Source of the DNA: Gammaproteobacteria bacterium
Lineage (GTDB): Bacteria > Pseudomonadota > Gammaproteobacteria > Steroidobacterales > GCA-2729495
Assembly: GCA_016874095.1 (NCBI GenBank)
Contig: VGVH01000006.1
Coordinates: 82,757 to 146,756, forward strand
Length of the DNA stretch: 64,000 bases
Direction of reading: 5' to 3'
The notes beneath the pieces were generated by a model. That model was given only the letters and a program-made list of their open reading frames with translations, did no database searches and had not been told where the DNA came from. Positions 8,471 through 17,127 of the stretch are shown here, piece after piece; within the stretch, counting starts at the first letter, position 1; each line of letters starts with the position of its first letter. A program made the position numbers and the translations under genes.

Positions 8471-8534
8471 CGGCTTTTTCCTTTTTCGGTTAAGGGCGAC
8501 TATGGCAGCGTCAAAAAGGCGTGTAAAGGCGGTA

Positions 8535-8549
8535 TTAACATAAACGCCA
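8535..8549 (-). promoter_or_regulatory. Conserved upstream box, possible promoter element (copy B)
   Basis: TTAACATAAACGCCA on the plus strand matches the box at 6860-6874 at 12 of 15 positions and has nearly the same distance to its leader. The remaining sequence up to the next gene at 8679 shows nothing further that I can name. Confidence 0.35.
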
Positions 8550-8678
8550 AACTTTATATCCGCAGGCCCTCCATCGGGAAAACCTCAAGGCGGTCAAGGG
8601 GGTTGGCGCGGGTCTTTCATGTGGCCCCTGCTGCGAACGGCCAGATTTTTTAGCCGCCAGGGATGCTAGCGTCCATCC

Positions 8679-10532
8679 ATGACGATTCACGGCCCGATTC
8701 GCCTCGCCGCGCTGCTCCTGCTCGGCGCGCTGGCCTACGCCAACGTCCCGACGCTCGGGTTCGTCTGGGACGACATCGCGGTCGTCGATTTCCAGCTCGA
8801 GCGGCTGCAGACGCTGGCCGACGTCATCCGCCCCCCGCCCGACATCGTGCGCTGGAGCTACCAGTACTACCGGCCGCTGATGACCCTGAGCTACCTCGTC
8901 GACGCGCGCGTTTTCGGCGCGGGTGAGCCCGCTGGCGCGCACCTCAGCAACCTGCTGGTGCATCTGGTCGCGACCGCACTGCTGTGGCGCCTGCTGCTGC
9001 GCGCACTGGCCGGGGCCGCCGGCGGGGCCGCGGGCGCCTGGATCGGCGCGGCGCTGTTCGCCGTGCACCCGATCCACACCGAGTCGGTCACGTGGATGGC
9101 CGGGCGCAGCGACGTATTCGCTGCGGCGGGGCTGTTCGGCGCGCTGCTCTGTGCGCTGGCGTGGCGGGATCGCGGGTCGCGGGGGGCGCTGGCCGCATCG
9201 GCGCTGCTGTTTCTGGCGGCGTTGATGAGCAAGGAGGTGGCGGTCACGGGGTTGGGGTTGTTGCCGTTGGTCTGGGGGGCGGTCGGGGGTTCGGTCAGAG
9301 GTGGGTCGGTCGGGGCTGGCGCCCCTCCTACAAAGAGCATGCGGGCGGGCTTGATGGCCTTTGCGCTATGGGTCGTCGTGCTCGGGGCGTTCGTCGTGCT
9401 GCGGCAGTGGGCAGGGTCGTCGTCGCAGATCGGGACGACCGCGGTGCCGGGCGATGCGCTGGAGGCCGGGGTTCGCGCCAGTGCTTTCTATTTGATGAAG
9501 CTGGTCTGGCCCTGGCCGCAGGTGAACCTGGTCGCCTGGGAGATGGCGCCCGGCGCGGCGAGCGCTGCGCTCGCCACGCTCACTGCCCTGGTGCTGACCG
9601 GACTGGCCGCGGTACGCGCCTGGCGTGGCCGGGGTGGCACGGCCTTCCTCGCCTGGGGCTGGTTCTGGGTCACCATCAGCCCGCCACTGCTCATCGCCAT
9701 GCAGGGGGCGACCAACACGCCGCTCGCGGAGCGCTACCTTTATCTGCCGTCCGTGGCGTTGTCGATCGGCGTCGGTTTGCTGTCGGCGCGTCTGCTGGCC
9801 GCCGGCTGGCGGCGGTCGGTTGCCGTCGTCACCGTCGCGGTGCTGAGCACGCTCGCTGTGGCGACCTTCCAGCGCAACGGCGTCTGGCGCGACGACATCG
9901 CTCTGTGGTCCGACGCCGCCAGGGGTCCGGCCGTCGGCTCGCTGGCCTGGCTGAATCTCGGGCTGCACCTGATGGAGACCGACGAGCGCCGCTCGATCGA
10001 CGCCCTGGCGCAGGCCGCAGGGCGCAGCGACCTCACGCCGCTGTGGCGCTCGCGCGCGGAGAACGGCATTGGGCATCTGCTCATGGAGCGCGGGGATGCG
10101 GATGGCGCGGAGCCCCGCTACCGCGCCGCGATTGCCGCAGCACCCGACAACCATGAGCCCTATTACGGGCTGGCCTGGGTCGCGCAGCACCGTGCCGAGG
10201 CCGGTGACACCCTCGAACGGGACGCGCAGGCCGAGCGTGCGGTCGGCTATTACGTCGTGGCACTCCAGCGCAATGCCGCCTACCACGCCGCGCGGCTGCG
10301 CTTCGCCGGCTTTCTCGCCGAGCTGGGCGACTGGCGCAGCGCCGCCGGCGACCAGGCCGGCGCCGAGCGTCGCTGGCGCGCCGCCGTCGAGCAACTCGAC
10401 GCGCTCGATGCGCTCATCCCCGCGGCGCGGCGCGCGCGGGTGGTCGGCAAGCTCGCAGCGGATTCCGGCATCGACCCTGCGGCACTGCGCGCGAGACTGG
10501 CGACACAGCTGACCGGGGAACCGGCGGGCTAG
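8679..10532 (+). CDS. TMTC-like membrane glycosyltransferase with C-terminal TPRs (copy 1)
   Basis: The product has 617 residues: about ten to twelve hydrophobic segments, then TPR-like helices from about residue 430. GT-C hallmarks are W-D31-D32 in the first periplasmic loop, YYRPLMTLSYLVD, FAVHPIHTESVTWMAGRSD, a SKEVA motif, and LAERYLYLPSV. This is the pattern of TMTC-type O-mannosyltransferases, which use a polyprenyl-phosphate sugar; bacterial members are little characterised and the donor is unknown. It ends 9 bp before a sulfatase-like gene on the same strand. A REP-type arm is embedded in frame at about residues 211-218, inside a loop. Four further copies of this family occur in the window. 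Confidence 0.75.
   Translation: MTIHGPIRLAALLLLGALAYANVPTLGFVWDDIAVVDFQLERLQTLADVIRPPPDIVRWSYQYYRPLMTLSYLVDARVFGAGEPAGAHLSNLLVHLVATALLWRLLLRALAGAAGGAAGAWIGAALFAVHPIHTESVTWMAGRSDVFAAAGLFGALLCALAWRDRGSRGALAASALLFLAALMSKEVAVTGLGLLPLVWGAVGGSVRGGSVGAGAPPTKSMRAGLMAFALWVVVLGAFVVLRQWAGSSSQIGTTAVPGDALEAGVRASAFYLMKLVWPWPQVNLVAWEMAPGAASAALATLTALVLTGLAAVRAWRGRGGTAFLAWGWFWVTISPPLLIAMQGATNTPLAERYLYLPSVALSIGVGLLSARLLAAGWRRSVAVVTVAVLSTLAVATFQRNGVWRDDIALWSDAARGPAVGSLAWLNLGLHLMETDERRSIDALAQAAGRSDLTPLWRSRAENGIGHLLMERGDADGAEPRYRAAIAAAPDNHEPYYGLAWVAQHRAEAGDTLERDAQAERAVGYYVVALQRNAAYHAARLRFAGFLAELGDWRSAAGDQAGAERRWRAAVEQLDALDALIPAARRARVVGKLAADSGIDPAALRARLATQLTGEPAG
9309..9331 (+). repeat. REP-type arm embedded in a coding sequence
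   Basis: This 23-bp stretch matches one arm of the extragenic REP at 5302-5324 except at two positions. Those two changes compensate each other in the stem (GCGGC/GCCGC becomes GGGGC/GCCCC). It encodes about SVGAGAPPT in the middle of the TMTC-like protein and keeps the frame open. Confidence 0.7.
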
Positions 10533-10541
10533 AATGGCGCG

Positions 10542-12044
10542 ATGACCGAACGACGATCCCCTGTCCTGCCGGCGCTCGCGGGCGCTGGTCTCCTCGCCGT
10601 CGCGGCGCTGGCCTGGTGGTTCACCGGCCGGAACGCCGACACGATGCCTGATTCCACCGCGGCAGCGACTGCGCAGCGCCGTCCCGTGCCGGTGATCTTC
10701 TATCTCATCGACACGCTGCGCGCCGACCGGCTGGGGCTCTACGGCTACGACAAGCCGACCTCGCCCATAATCGATGCCCTGGCGAAGGAAAGCGTGGTGT
10801 TCGACCGCGCCCACTCGGCCGCCCCGTGGACCCTGCCCTCGGTGTCTTCGCTGTTCACCTCGCGCTTCCCCTGCGAGCACGGCGTGATCCGGAACCAGCT
10901 GCGGCTGTCAGAGTCCCTGCCCACGCTGGCCGAGCGACTGCAGGCTGCCGGCTATGCAACGGGCTCCTACTACCAGAACAATTTCGTGGGCCCGATGGCC
11001 GGGCTGTCGCGCGGCTTCCAGGTCGTGGAGTTTCGCCAGGATCTCGAGACACTGGACCTCGACGCCCGTGAATTCCTGGGGCGCGTCGCTGACCAGCCCT
11101 ATTTCCTGTACCTCCATTCGATGGAGCCGCATGCCACGTATTTCGCGCCCCGCGATCTCGTCAAGAAATTCGGCTACGTCAGCATCGACGACCACGAGGC
11201 CTTCCGCGCACACTGGATCGGCTATCGGATGATGTGGTTTGCCGATGCCAAGGCCAGCCGGCCGGTGGGCAGCACCGACACGACCGAAGGTGTCGACCTG
11301 GCCATCAATAACATCAACGCCCTCGAGGCGAGCGCGCACATCCTCTACGACGCGGCGGTGAACTTCGCCGACATCGAGCTCGGCCAGACGATCGAGGTGC
11401 TGCGCCAGACCGGCGCCTGGGACGAGGCGATCTTCGTGCTGCTGGCCGACCACGGCGAGGAAATGCGTGACCACGGCTTGTGGTTCCACGACCAGTCCGT
11501 CTACGAGGAAATGACCCACGTCCCGCTCATGATCCACTTTCCCGGCGGCAGGCACGGCGGCAAGCGCGTCAGCGAGAACGTGTCGCTGCTCGACGTCATG
11601 CCCACTGTTCTCGACTTCGTCGGCGAGGGCGACGCCTGCGAGAACTGCCGCGGTTCGAGCCTGTTGCCGCTGGTCGACGCGGCCTACGGCGGCACGTACC
11701 GCCCCAGCGAACTCCCCACCATGCGCTGGAACGTCTGGGGCTACTACAAGCCGCTGAAGGCCAGTCGGGGCGACATCAACGTCGTGGTGCGCGACGGCGA
11801 TCTCAAGGGCATCTGGAACAAGGAGCCGGGCACGGTCGAGCTCTACGATCTCGCGAGTGATCCGGGTGAGCAACAGGATCTCGGCCCGTCGGACGGCACC
11901 CGCGCGACGGCGATGGCCGACAAGGCCGCGCAGTGGCTGGCGCAGTGCGAGGCGACGAAAGTTGCGCCGACCGAGGTGGCGCCCGAGGATATATCCAGCG
12001 AAGACCGGGACCGCCTGCGCGCGCACGGGTATTTCGGCGGGTGA
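10542..12044 (+). CDS. Sulfatase-like alkaline-phosphatase-superfamily protein (Thr at the nucleophile position)
   Basis: This 500-residue protein has an N-terminal signal anchor (about residues 10-27) and a periplasmic sulfatase-fold domain. IDTLRADRLG holds metal ligand D57. HSAAPWTLPS (T97) occupies the place of the C/S-x-P-x-R formylglycine motif, and LLADHGEEM supplies the C-terminal metal ligands. With Thr in place of Cys or Ser it is unlikely to be a formylglycine sulfatase. Phosphoethanolamine and phosphoglycerol transferases of this superfamily use Thr, so modification of a surface glycan or lipid is plausible (inference). A CENC pair near residue 365 and the C-terminal RLRAHGY are shared with the paralogue at 52282. 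It lies 9 bp after the TMTC-like gene. Confidence 0.75.
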   Translation: MTERRSPVLPALAGAGLLAVAALAWWFTGRNADTMPDSTAAATAQRRPVPVIFYLIDTLRADRLGLYGYDKPTSPIIDALAKESVVFDRAHSAAPWTLPSVSSLFTSRFPCEHGVIRNQLRLSESLPTLAERLQAAGYATGSYYQNNFVGPMAGLSRGFQVVEFRQDLETLDLDAREFLGRVADQPYFLYLHSMEPHATYFAPRDLVKKFGYVSIDDHEAFRAHWIGYRMMWFADAKASRPVGSTDTTEGVDLAINNINALEASAHILYDAAVNFADIELGQTIEVLRQTGAWDEAIFVLLADHGEEMRDHGLWFHDQSVYEEMTHVPLMIHFPGGRHGGKRVSENVSLLDVMPTVLDFVGEGDACENCRGSSLLPLVDAAYGGTYRPSELPTMRWNVWGYYKPLKASRGDINVVVRDGDLKGIWNKEPGTVELYDLASDPGEQQDLGPSDGTRATAMADKAAQWLAQCEATKVAPTEVAPEDISSEDRDRLRAHGYFGG

Positions 12045-12103
12045 TCCGGCGGACGTTAACCGTCGCGGCGTTGCTCACGCCCGGCCATATCCGCTGAGCC
12101 GGC

Positions 12104-12898
12104 TCAGCGGCGCAGGAAGGCCACCACCGCGTCGGTCCACGCCCGCGGCAACTCGTCGATGGCGTCGATCGTGCCGCCCTCGATTTCGGCCCAGGCGAAC
12201 TGCGGAAACTGTTCGCGTGCCCGTTGCGAGAAGCCGTAGATGGCATCGCCGGTGTTGGCGAGGATCAGGCAGGGCGCCGTGAGCCGCGCCATCGCCTCCT
12301 CGTGCCGGTAGGTCATCACCGCGTCGTGCGCGTACCAGACCGTGCGGCCGGCCAGCAGCCCGTGGATGAAATTCGCGTGGAAGGCCTCGATGTCGGTCCA
12401 GGCGCCCTGGGCGCCGTGGCGGAAGCCCCACTGCTCGATGAGATGGCTGCCGTCCCAGCGCAGGTTCCACTCCTTCTCGCGCGACAGGATCTGGCGCCAC
12501 ATCGCGCGCTCCTCGTCGCTCATCGGCAGCGGGCCGTGCAGGATCACGCGATCGGTGCGTCCGGGAAACTGCAGCGCCGCCTCGGTGGCGATGATCGCGC
12601 CGGTGTGGTGGCCGAGGATGTGCGCGCGGGCGATGCCGAGCGCGTCGAGCACGGCGGGCACGACGGGCGCGTACTCGGCGATCGTCGGCGGATGATCCGG
12701 CACGTCGGAGCTGCCGAAGCCGGGCAGGTCGATCGCGATGGCGCGTATGCCGGCAGCAGCGAGCAGCGGCATCACGCGCGCGAACTGCACCATGTCGGTC
12801 GGCGACTGGTGCAGCAGCACGAGCGGCATGCCGGTGCCGCAGACGGCATAGTGGATCTGGCCGAACGGACCGTCGGCGTAGGCTTTGCGTGGTTTCAT
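12104..12898 (-). CDS. Alpha/beta-hydrolase-fold protein with an altered catalytic triad
   Basis: This 264-residue protein has a full alpha/beta-hydrolase layout: oxyanion segment LLHQSP (28-33), IDLPGFGSSD (56-65), nucleophile elbow LGHHTGA around residue 98, and LILANTGDAIY before the acid. The elbow normally reads G-x-S-x-G; here it is G-H-H-T-G, putting His where Ser, Asp or Cys should be. Near the C-terminus GGTIDAIDELP replaces the usual G-G-H, so the catalytic His also appears absent. No signal peptide, so it is cytoplasmic. It is divergently arranged with the TMTC-like gene at 12916. Substrate and activity are unknown; it may be non-hydrolytic. Confidence 0.75.
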   Translation of the reverse strand: MKPRKAYADGPFGQIHYAVCGTGMPLVLLHQSPTDMVQFARVMPLLAAAGIRAIAIDLPGFGSSDVPDHPPTIAEYAPVVPAVLDALGIARAHILGHHTGAIIATEAALQFPGRTDRVILHGPLPMSDEERAMWRQILSREKEWNLRWDGSHLIEQWGFRHGAQGAWTDIEAFHANFIHGLLAGRTVWYAHDAVMTYRHEEAMARLTAPCLILANTGDAIYGFSQRAREQFPQFAWAEIEGGTIDAIDELPRAWTDAVVAFLRR

Positions 12899-12915
12899 CC
12901 ACTAAGCTTATCGCA

Positions 12916-14718
12916 ATGACGAAGGAATCCGCCGTGCGACGCGCGTGGCCAGGGGCAGTGCTCGTGCTGCTCGTGATGGCGGCCTATGCGCCCGCGCCCT
13001 GGGGCGAGCTCGTCTGGGACGACCGGATCCTCATCGACAACCAGCTGCCGGCCTTCACCGGCTGGCGCGACGCCTTCTGGCCGCCGGCGAACGTCGATCA
13101 GTGGTCCGACAACTACTACCGGCCGATCCTCACGCTGAGTTACCTCGCCGACCGCGCCCTGTTCGGCCGCGAGCCCGGCGGCATGCATGTCGTGAACGTG
13201 TTGTTTCACCTGGCCGCGACACTCGGCCTGTACGCGCTGCTGGGGCTGCTCCTGCGCCAGCGCGCCGCCGGGCACTGGGGCGCACTCGCCGGCGCCGCGC
13301 TCTTCGCCGTGCACCCGATCCACACGGAGACGGTGAGCTGGATCCTCGGCCGCAGCGACGCCGTGGCGGCGCTGTTCCTGTTTCCGGCGACCGCGCTGGC
13401 ACTGCGCTGGCGCGACGGCGCCGGCGTCGCGTCGCTGATCGCGGCAGCCGTCGGCTTCGCCCTCGCGCTGCTGTCCAAGGAGGTCGCTGCAGCCGGACTG
13501 CTGCTGATTCCTGCGACCCTGTGGCTTGCGCCGCGAGCGGCGGGCGCGCCGTTGCCGGATGCCGGTCGCTGGCTGCGGCTTGCGATCGCACTGCTCGCAG
13601 CGCTGGCTGCTGTCCTGGCGCTGCGCCAGTCCGCGGGCGACGCGGCGGCCGGATCCGGTTTCGGCACAGCGGACCTGGATACCTGGCCGGCACTCCAGTC
13701 GCTGGCCTGGTTCAGCATCAAGGCGATCTGGCCGTGGCCGCAGTCGATCTTCGTGCCCGCTGAATCACTGCCGGGTGTCGCCGTCACGCTCACCAGCGTC
13801 GCGCTACTGCTGGCCGTCGCGGTCTGGGGGTTGCGCCGCTGGCGCGCCGGCGGCGACGCCCTGCCATTGCTGGCGCTGCTGTGGTTCGGGGCGACCGCCG
13901 CGCCGACTCTGGCGGCAGCCGCGTTCAACCTCGCGGCCACGCCGGTGGCGGAACGCCAGCTCTACCTGCCGAGCGCCGCCGTGTCGCTGCTCGCGGCACT
14001 GGCGGTCGCTGCGACGGCCGGCACCGGCCGATGGCGGCTGGCGTGCAGCGCCGCGGTCATCGTGATCCTCGGCTACGGCGCCACCACGGTGGCGCGCGGC
14101 TTCGCCTGGCAGGACAACGAGCGGCTGTGGAGCGACGCGGTGGCGCAAGCGCCGGCGCACGGGCTGCCCGCGAACGAACTGGCGGTCGTCTATGCCCAGC
14201 GCGGCGACATCGAGCGCGCCTTCGCCCTGTGGCAGCGGGCGCGCACGCTCATCAACGAGCCGAAGGAGGCCGGCATCGTCGAGGCGAATCTCGGCAACTT
14301 CTACCTGCGCCGCGGTGAGGAGCGCCAGGCGTTCGGGCATTTCGACCGCGCCGTGCAGCTGTTCTGGGCGCAGCCGAACGCGCACCAGGGGCTGGGGCGA
14401 CTGCTGATGCGGGAGTCGGCGCGAATCGCCAGCGCCGATGGCGCCAGGGCGGCGGCAGCGGCGGACCGGGCGACGCTGCACTACCGCGCGGCGCTGGAAT
14501 TCCGTCCGGCCGCCGCGACCATCCGTTTCGAACTCGCCGACGCGCTGGCGCGCCTCGGCCAGATGGAAGAACAGCAGGGTGCCGGCAGCACCGCTGCCCT
14601 GCACTACGCCGAAGCCCGGGCGGAACTCGAGCGGGCGCTCGCATCGGACCCGGCGGCCGGCGAATCGTCCGGCATCCGGTCGCTGCGCGATTTCCTCGCA
14701 GCGCGTACCCGCGGCTAG
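12916..14718 (+). CDS. TMTC-like membrane glycosyltransferase with C-terminal TPRs (copy 2)
   Basis: The 600-residue product has the same architecture as copy 1 at 8679. It shows ELVWDD (D35, D36), YYRPILTLSYLADRALFG, FAVHPIHTETVSWILGRSD, LLSKEVAAAG and PVAERQLYLPSAA. From about residue 400 it is soluble helical repeats with TPR-like spacing (NLGNFYLRRGEERQAFGHFD). The GT-C fold implies a polyprenyl-phosphate-sugar donor and transfer on the periplasmic side; the substrate is unknown. ATG 12916 puts the first transmembrane segment at residues 12-25; a start at 12889 would overlap the divergent hydrolase gene. Its end overlaps the convergent copy 3 by 4 bp. Confidence 0.75.
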   Translation: MTKESAVRRAWPGAVLVLLVMAAYAPAPWGELVWDDRILIDNQLPAFTGWRDAFWPPANVDQWSDNYYRPILTLSYLADRALFGREPGGMHVVNVLFHLAATLGLYALLGLLLRQRAAGHWGALAGAALFAVHPIHTETVSWILGRSDAVAALFLFPATALALRWRDGAGVASLIAAAVGFALALLSKEVAAAGLLLIPATLWLAPRAAGAPLPDAGRWLRLAIALLAALAAVLALRQSAGDAAAGSGFGTADLDTWPALQSLAWFSIKAIWPWPQSIFVPAESLPGVAVTLTSVALLLAVAVWGLRRWRAGGDALPLLALLWFGATAAPTLAAAAFNLAATPVAERQLYLPSAAVSLLAALAVAATAGTGRWRLACSAAVIVILGYGATTVARGFAWQDNERLWSDAVAQAPAHGLPANELAVVYAQRGDIERAFALWQRARTLINEPKEAGIVEANLGNFYLRRGEERQAFGHFDRAVQLFWAQPNAHQGLGRLLMRESARIASADGARAAAAADRATLHYRAALEFRPAAATIRFELADALARLGQMEEQQGAGSTAALHYAEARAELERALASDPAAGESSGIRSLRDFLAARTRG

Positions 14719-16574
14719 GGCTGCTGCGTTTCGCCCCGGCGCGGCCCGGGGGCGCCCGCCGCTGCCCAGATCCGCGCGCGGTAGGCCGGCACGTCGCGCT
14801 CGAGTCCCGGCTCGGCGCCGGCCAGGAACGCTGTGAGCGCCTCGCCCTTCATGCGGGCTTCGAGGTCGTCTAGGCTACCGATCGCCTGGCGCCAGGTGGC
14901 GAGCGCCTCGGCGTGGCGCCCTGTGGCGTCCAGCGCCAGCGCCTCGGCGTGCAGCGCCTGCGCCAGCGCCACCCGCGCTTCGTGGAAGTCGGGCGACTCG
15001 ATGAGCGCGTTGCGCAACCCGCGGATCGCGCCCGCACGTGCGGCAAAGGACGCGGCGTCCCGATCGCTGCCGACGGTGAGGACCGTGAGCAGGTCGAGGC
15101 CGTAGCCCGCGCGCAGGAATTGCGGGTTCTCGCTGCGCGAGCGCCGCATCCAGCTGCGGGCGCCGTCGCGGTCGCCGGCGGCGAGGTCCAGCTCCGCGAG
15201 GCCGTACATGACCTTGGCGCGCTCGGAGGAATCGGCGTCGGCATCGAGCCCGCGCAGGTAGGCAGCGCGGGCCTCTACGCTGCGGCCCGCCGCACGATGG
15301 GCGCGGGCGAGGCTGTGCCAGGCGAACACGTTGCCGGGCGCGCGCTCGGCGGTGGCCGCCCAGAGGCGCGACTCCTCCGACCAGGTCAGGCCCCAGGCGA
15401 AGGCGCCGGCGGTGAAAGCGGCAATGCCGGCGAGCAGTGCTGCGCGCAGCCACGCGTCGGCCAGTCGGGCCCACGCCCAGCCCGCCAGCAACGCCGCACC
15501 GACCGACGGCAGATAGGCGTAACGCTCCGCCACCGGCGCACGGGTCCCGAACGAAATCGCGACCCAGAGTGCGGGGGCCAGAGCCAGCAGGAACCACAGC
15601 AGCCCGAGCAGCGGCACGCCATCGCGCTGCCGGCGCCACCTTTGAATGGCTGCGTAGCCAGCGGCGGCCGTGGCGAGCAGGATCAGGCCGCTGCCGATCA
15701 GCGAGGGCAGATCGCCCCAGCCCGCCAGATGCTGCATCGGCCACGGCAGGGCGATCTTGAGCAGGTACCAGGCGGTCGAACGGCCCAGCGCGACCAGCGT
15801 CAGCAGCGGGCCGAGATCCAGCGGATCGCCGATGCCCGTGGCCGTGGCCTGCCTGGCCCAGGCATACAGCGTCAGCGGCAGGAGCAGCGCAACCGCGCCG
15901 AGCGCCATCGCGCGGCCGTCGAAGGCCGGTGCGGCGGCGGGTCGCGGCGCGAGCCACAGCAGTGCGGGCAGCAACAGCGCGGCGACCACGCCCACTTCCT
16001 TCGCGCCCAGGGCGAGCAACACGAACAACGCCGCCGCGACGAGGCTCGCTGTGGAACGCCGATCGCGCCAGCCGAGCGCGGCGAGACCGGCTGCGACCAC
16101 GAAAAGCGTCGAGAGCACGTCGGTGCGCGCACAGATCCAGTTGACCGACTCGACGTGCAGCGGATGGACGGCGAACAAGGCCGCTGCCACCAGCGCCGCT
16201 TCCCGTGCATCGTCGCCGAGCACCCGCCGCGCGAGCAGCCATACCAGCCAGGTCGCAAGGACATGCAGCAGCAGGTTGGTCGCATGCGCCAGCGCGGTCG
16301 CCGCCTCGCCGCCGCCGCTCAGATCGAGGAGAAAGCTCAGCGTCACCAGCGGGCGGTAATAGGTGTCCGACCAGTTCGGGACGGCGGCCGGCGGCTGGAG
16401 CACGTCAACCAGTGACTCGATGCGCGGCAACTGGTCGTCGACGAGGATGTGGTCGTCCCAGACGAGGCCGCTCCAGAATGCCGGCAGGTGGGCGAGCACG
16501 GCGAGCACCAGCGGCACCAGCACGAGCCAGGGACGCGCGATGTCGATGCGGGCGGTCGGTTCGGCGGACTGCAA
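14715..16574 (-). CDS. TMTC-like membrane glycosyltransferase with C-terminal TPRs (copy 3)
   Basis: The 619-residue product shows GLVWDD (D40, D41), YYRPLVTLSFLLD, FAVHPLHVESVNWICARTD, LGAKEVGVV and PVAERYAYLPSVG, then TPR-like helices from about residue 410 (AWHSLARAHRAAGRSVEARA). The start is a TTG at 16574, supported by GAAGGA eight bases upstream; no in-frame ATG lies before the first transmembrane segment. Compared with copies 1, 2, 4 and 5 the SKE motif is AKE and the C-terminal repeats are longer. It is convergent with copy 2 and divergent from the truncated gene at 16678. Confidence 0.74.
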   Translation of the reverse strand: MQSAEPTARIDIARPWLVLVPLVLAVLAHLPAFWSGLVWDDHILVDDQLPRIESLVDVLQPPAAVPNWSDTYYRPLVTLSFLLDLSGGGEAATALAHATNLLLHVLATWLVWLLARRVLGDDAREAALVAAALFAVHPLHVESVNWICARTDVLSTLFVVAAGLAALGWRDRRSTASLVAAALFVLLALGAKEVGVVAALLLPALLWLAPRPAAAPAFDGRAMALGAVALLLPLTLYAWARQATATGIGDPLDLGPLLTLVALGRSTAWYLLKIALPWPMQHLAGWGDLPSLIGSGLILLATAAAGYAAIQRWRRQRDGVPLLGLLWFLLALAPALWVAISFGTRAPVAERYAYLPSVGAALLAGWAWARLADAWLRAALLAGIAAFTAGAFAWGLTWSEESRLWAATAERAPGNVFAWHSLARAHRAAGRSVEARAAYLRGLDADADSSERAKVMYGLAELDLAAGDRDGARSWMRRSRSENPQFLRAGYGLDLLTVLTVGSDRDAASFAARAGAIRGLRNALIESPDFHEARVALAQALHAEALALDATGRHAEALATWRQAIGSLDDLEARMKGEALTAFLAGAEPGLERDVPAYRARIWAAAGAPGPRRGETQQP

Positions 16575-16677
16575 TGCTTTATCCTTCGCGAACCAGAGGT
16601 GGAACTCGGGGGGTCACAGGTCCGCAGTGTAAGCGAGCGCCATGCGGCGCGCCCCTGGCGGTACCTGCGCAGGTTCG

Positions 16678-17061
16678 ATGGCCACCTTCCTGCTTGCCAC
16701 GCTTGCACTGTGGCTCACCTGGACCGCGTACTTCGCGACCCGCGAGGCGGCCACGCCGCGCGAGGCCTTTGCCTACGGCGCCGTCGCGTTCGCCGCCCAG
16801 CTCGTCGCGACCGAACTCGCGCTCGGCATCGCCGGCGTGCTGACGCGGCCCGCACTGCTGGCGGCGCTCGCACTGGGCGCCATTCCGCCAGCTGTTGCCG
16901 CGGCCTCGCGGTGGCGGCTGTCGGTGCTGCGTTTCTCCACCGGCGCCAGGGGCGACGCCGCCCTGTGGCTGCTAGTTGCACTCGCAGGCGTCGCCCTGGC
17001 CTGGATTGCAGCGGCGGCGTGGCTGCTGCCGCCGCGGGGAATGGACGATCTCGCCTACTGA
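16678..17061 (+). pseudogene. Truncated N-terminal fragment of a GT-C-type membrane protein
   Basis: The 127 residues match the start of the 749-residue protein at 23661-25910: FAAQLVA followed by a similar helix, then AAAAWLLPPRGMDDLAY against ATWLLPPRGVDDLSY. In the full-length relative this Asp-Asp pair begins the first catalytic loop and more than 600 residues follow. Here a TGA follows at once, and the 3' remainder is absent because a convergent gene begins 66 bp later. The fragment keeps four hydrophobic segments but lacks almost all catalytic regions, so it is most likely inactive. An earlier in-frame ATG at 16642 exists; 16678 matches the relative better. Confidence 0.7.
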
Positions 17062-17127
17062 CCGGCCGCGCCCGCGCCAGCCTGAGTCGTTTGCCTCGAA
17101 GGAGAACGCGATGGTGCCGCGCGCCGC

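Noticed and set aside
9366..10880. 504-codon frame on the minus strand opposite TMTC-like copy 1
   Set aside because: Arg/Gly/Gln-rich, no membrane or catalytic pattern, and fully antisense to a gene with clear family motifs. The same applies to frames at 14913-16415, 19305-21731, 21203-23239, 25882-27393, 45332-47356 and 49508-51253.
10542..12044. True sulfatase activity
   Set aside because: The formylglycine Cys or Ser is replaced by Thr in both sulfatase-like proteins, so the name sulfatase is not supported.
12075..12902. Alternative minus-strand frame overlapping the alpha/beta-hydrolase gene
   Set aside because: It is shifted by one base, very rich in Arg and Ala, and has no fold motifs, whereas the 12104-12898 frame shows the full hydrolase layout.
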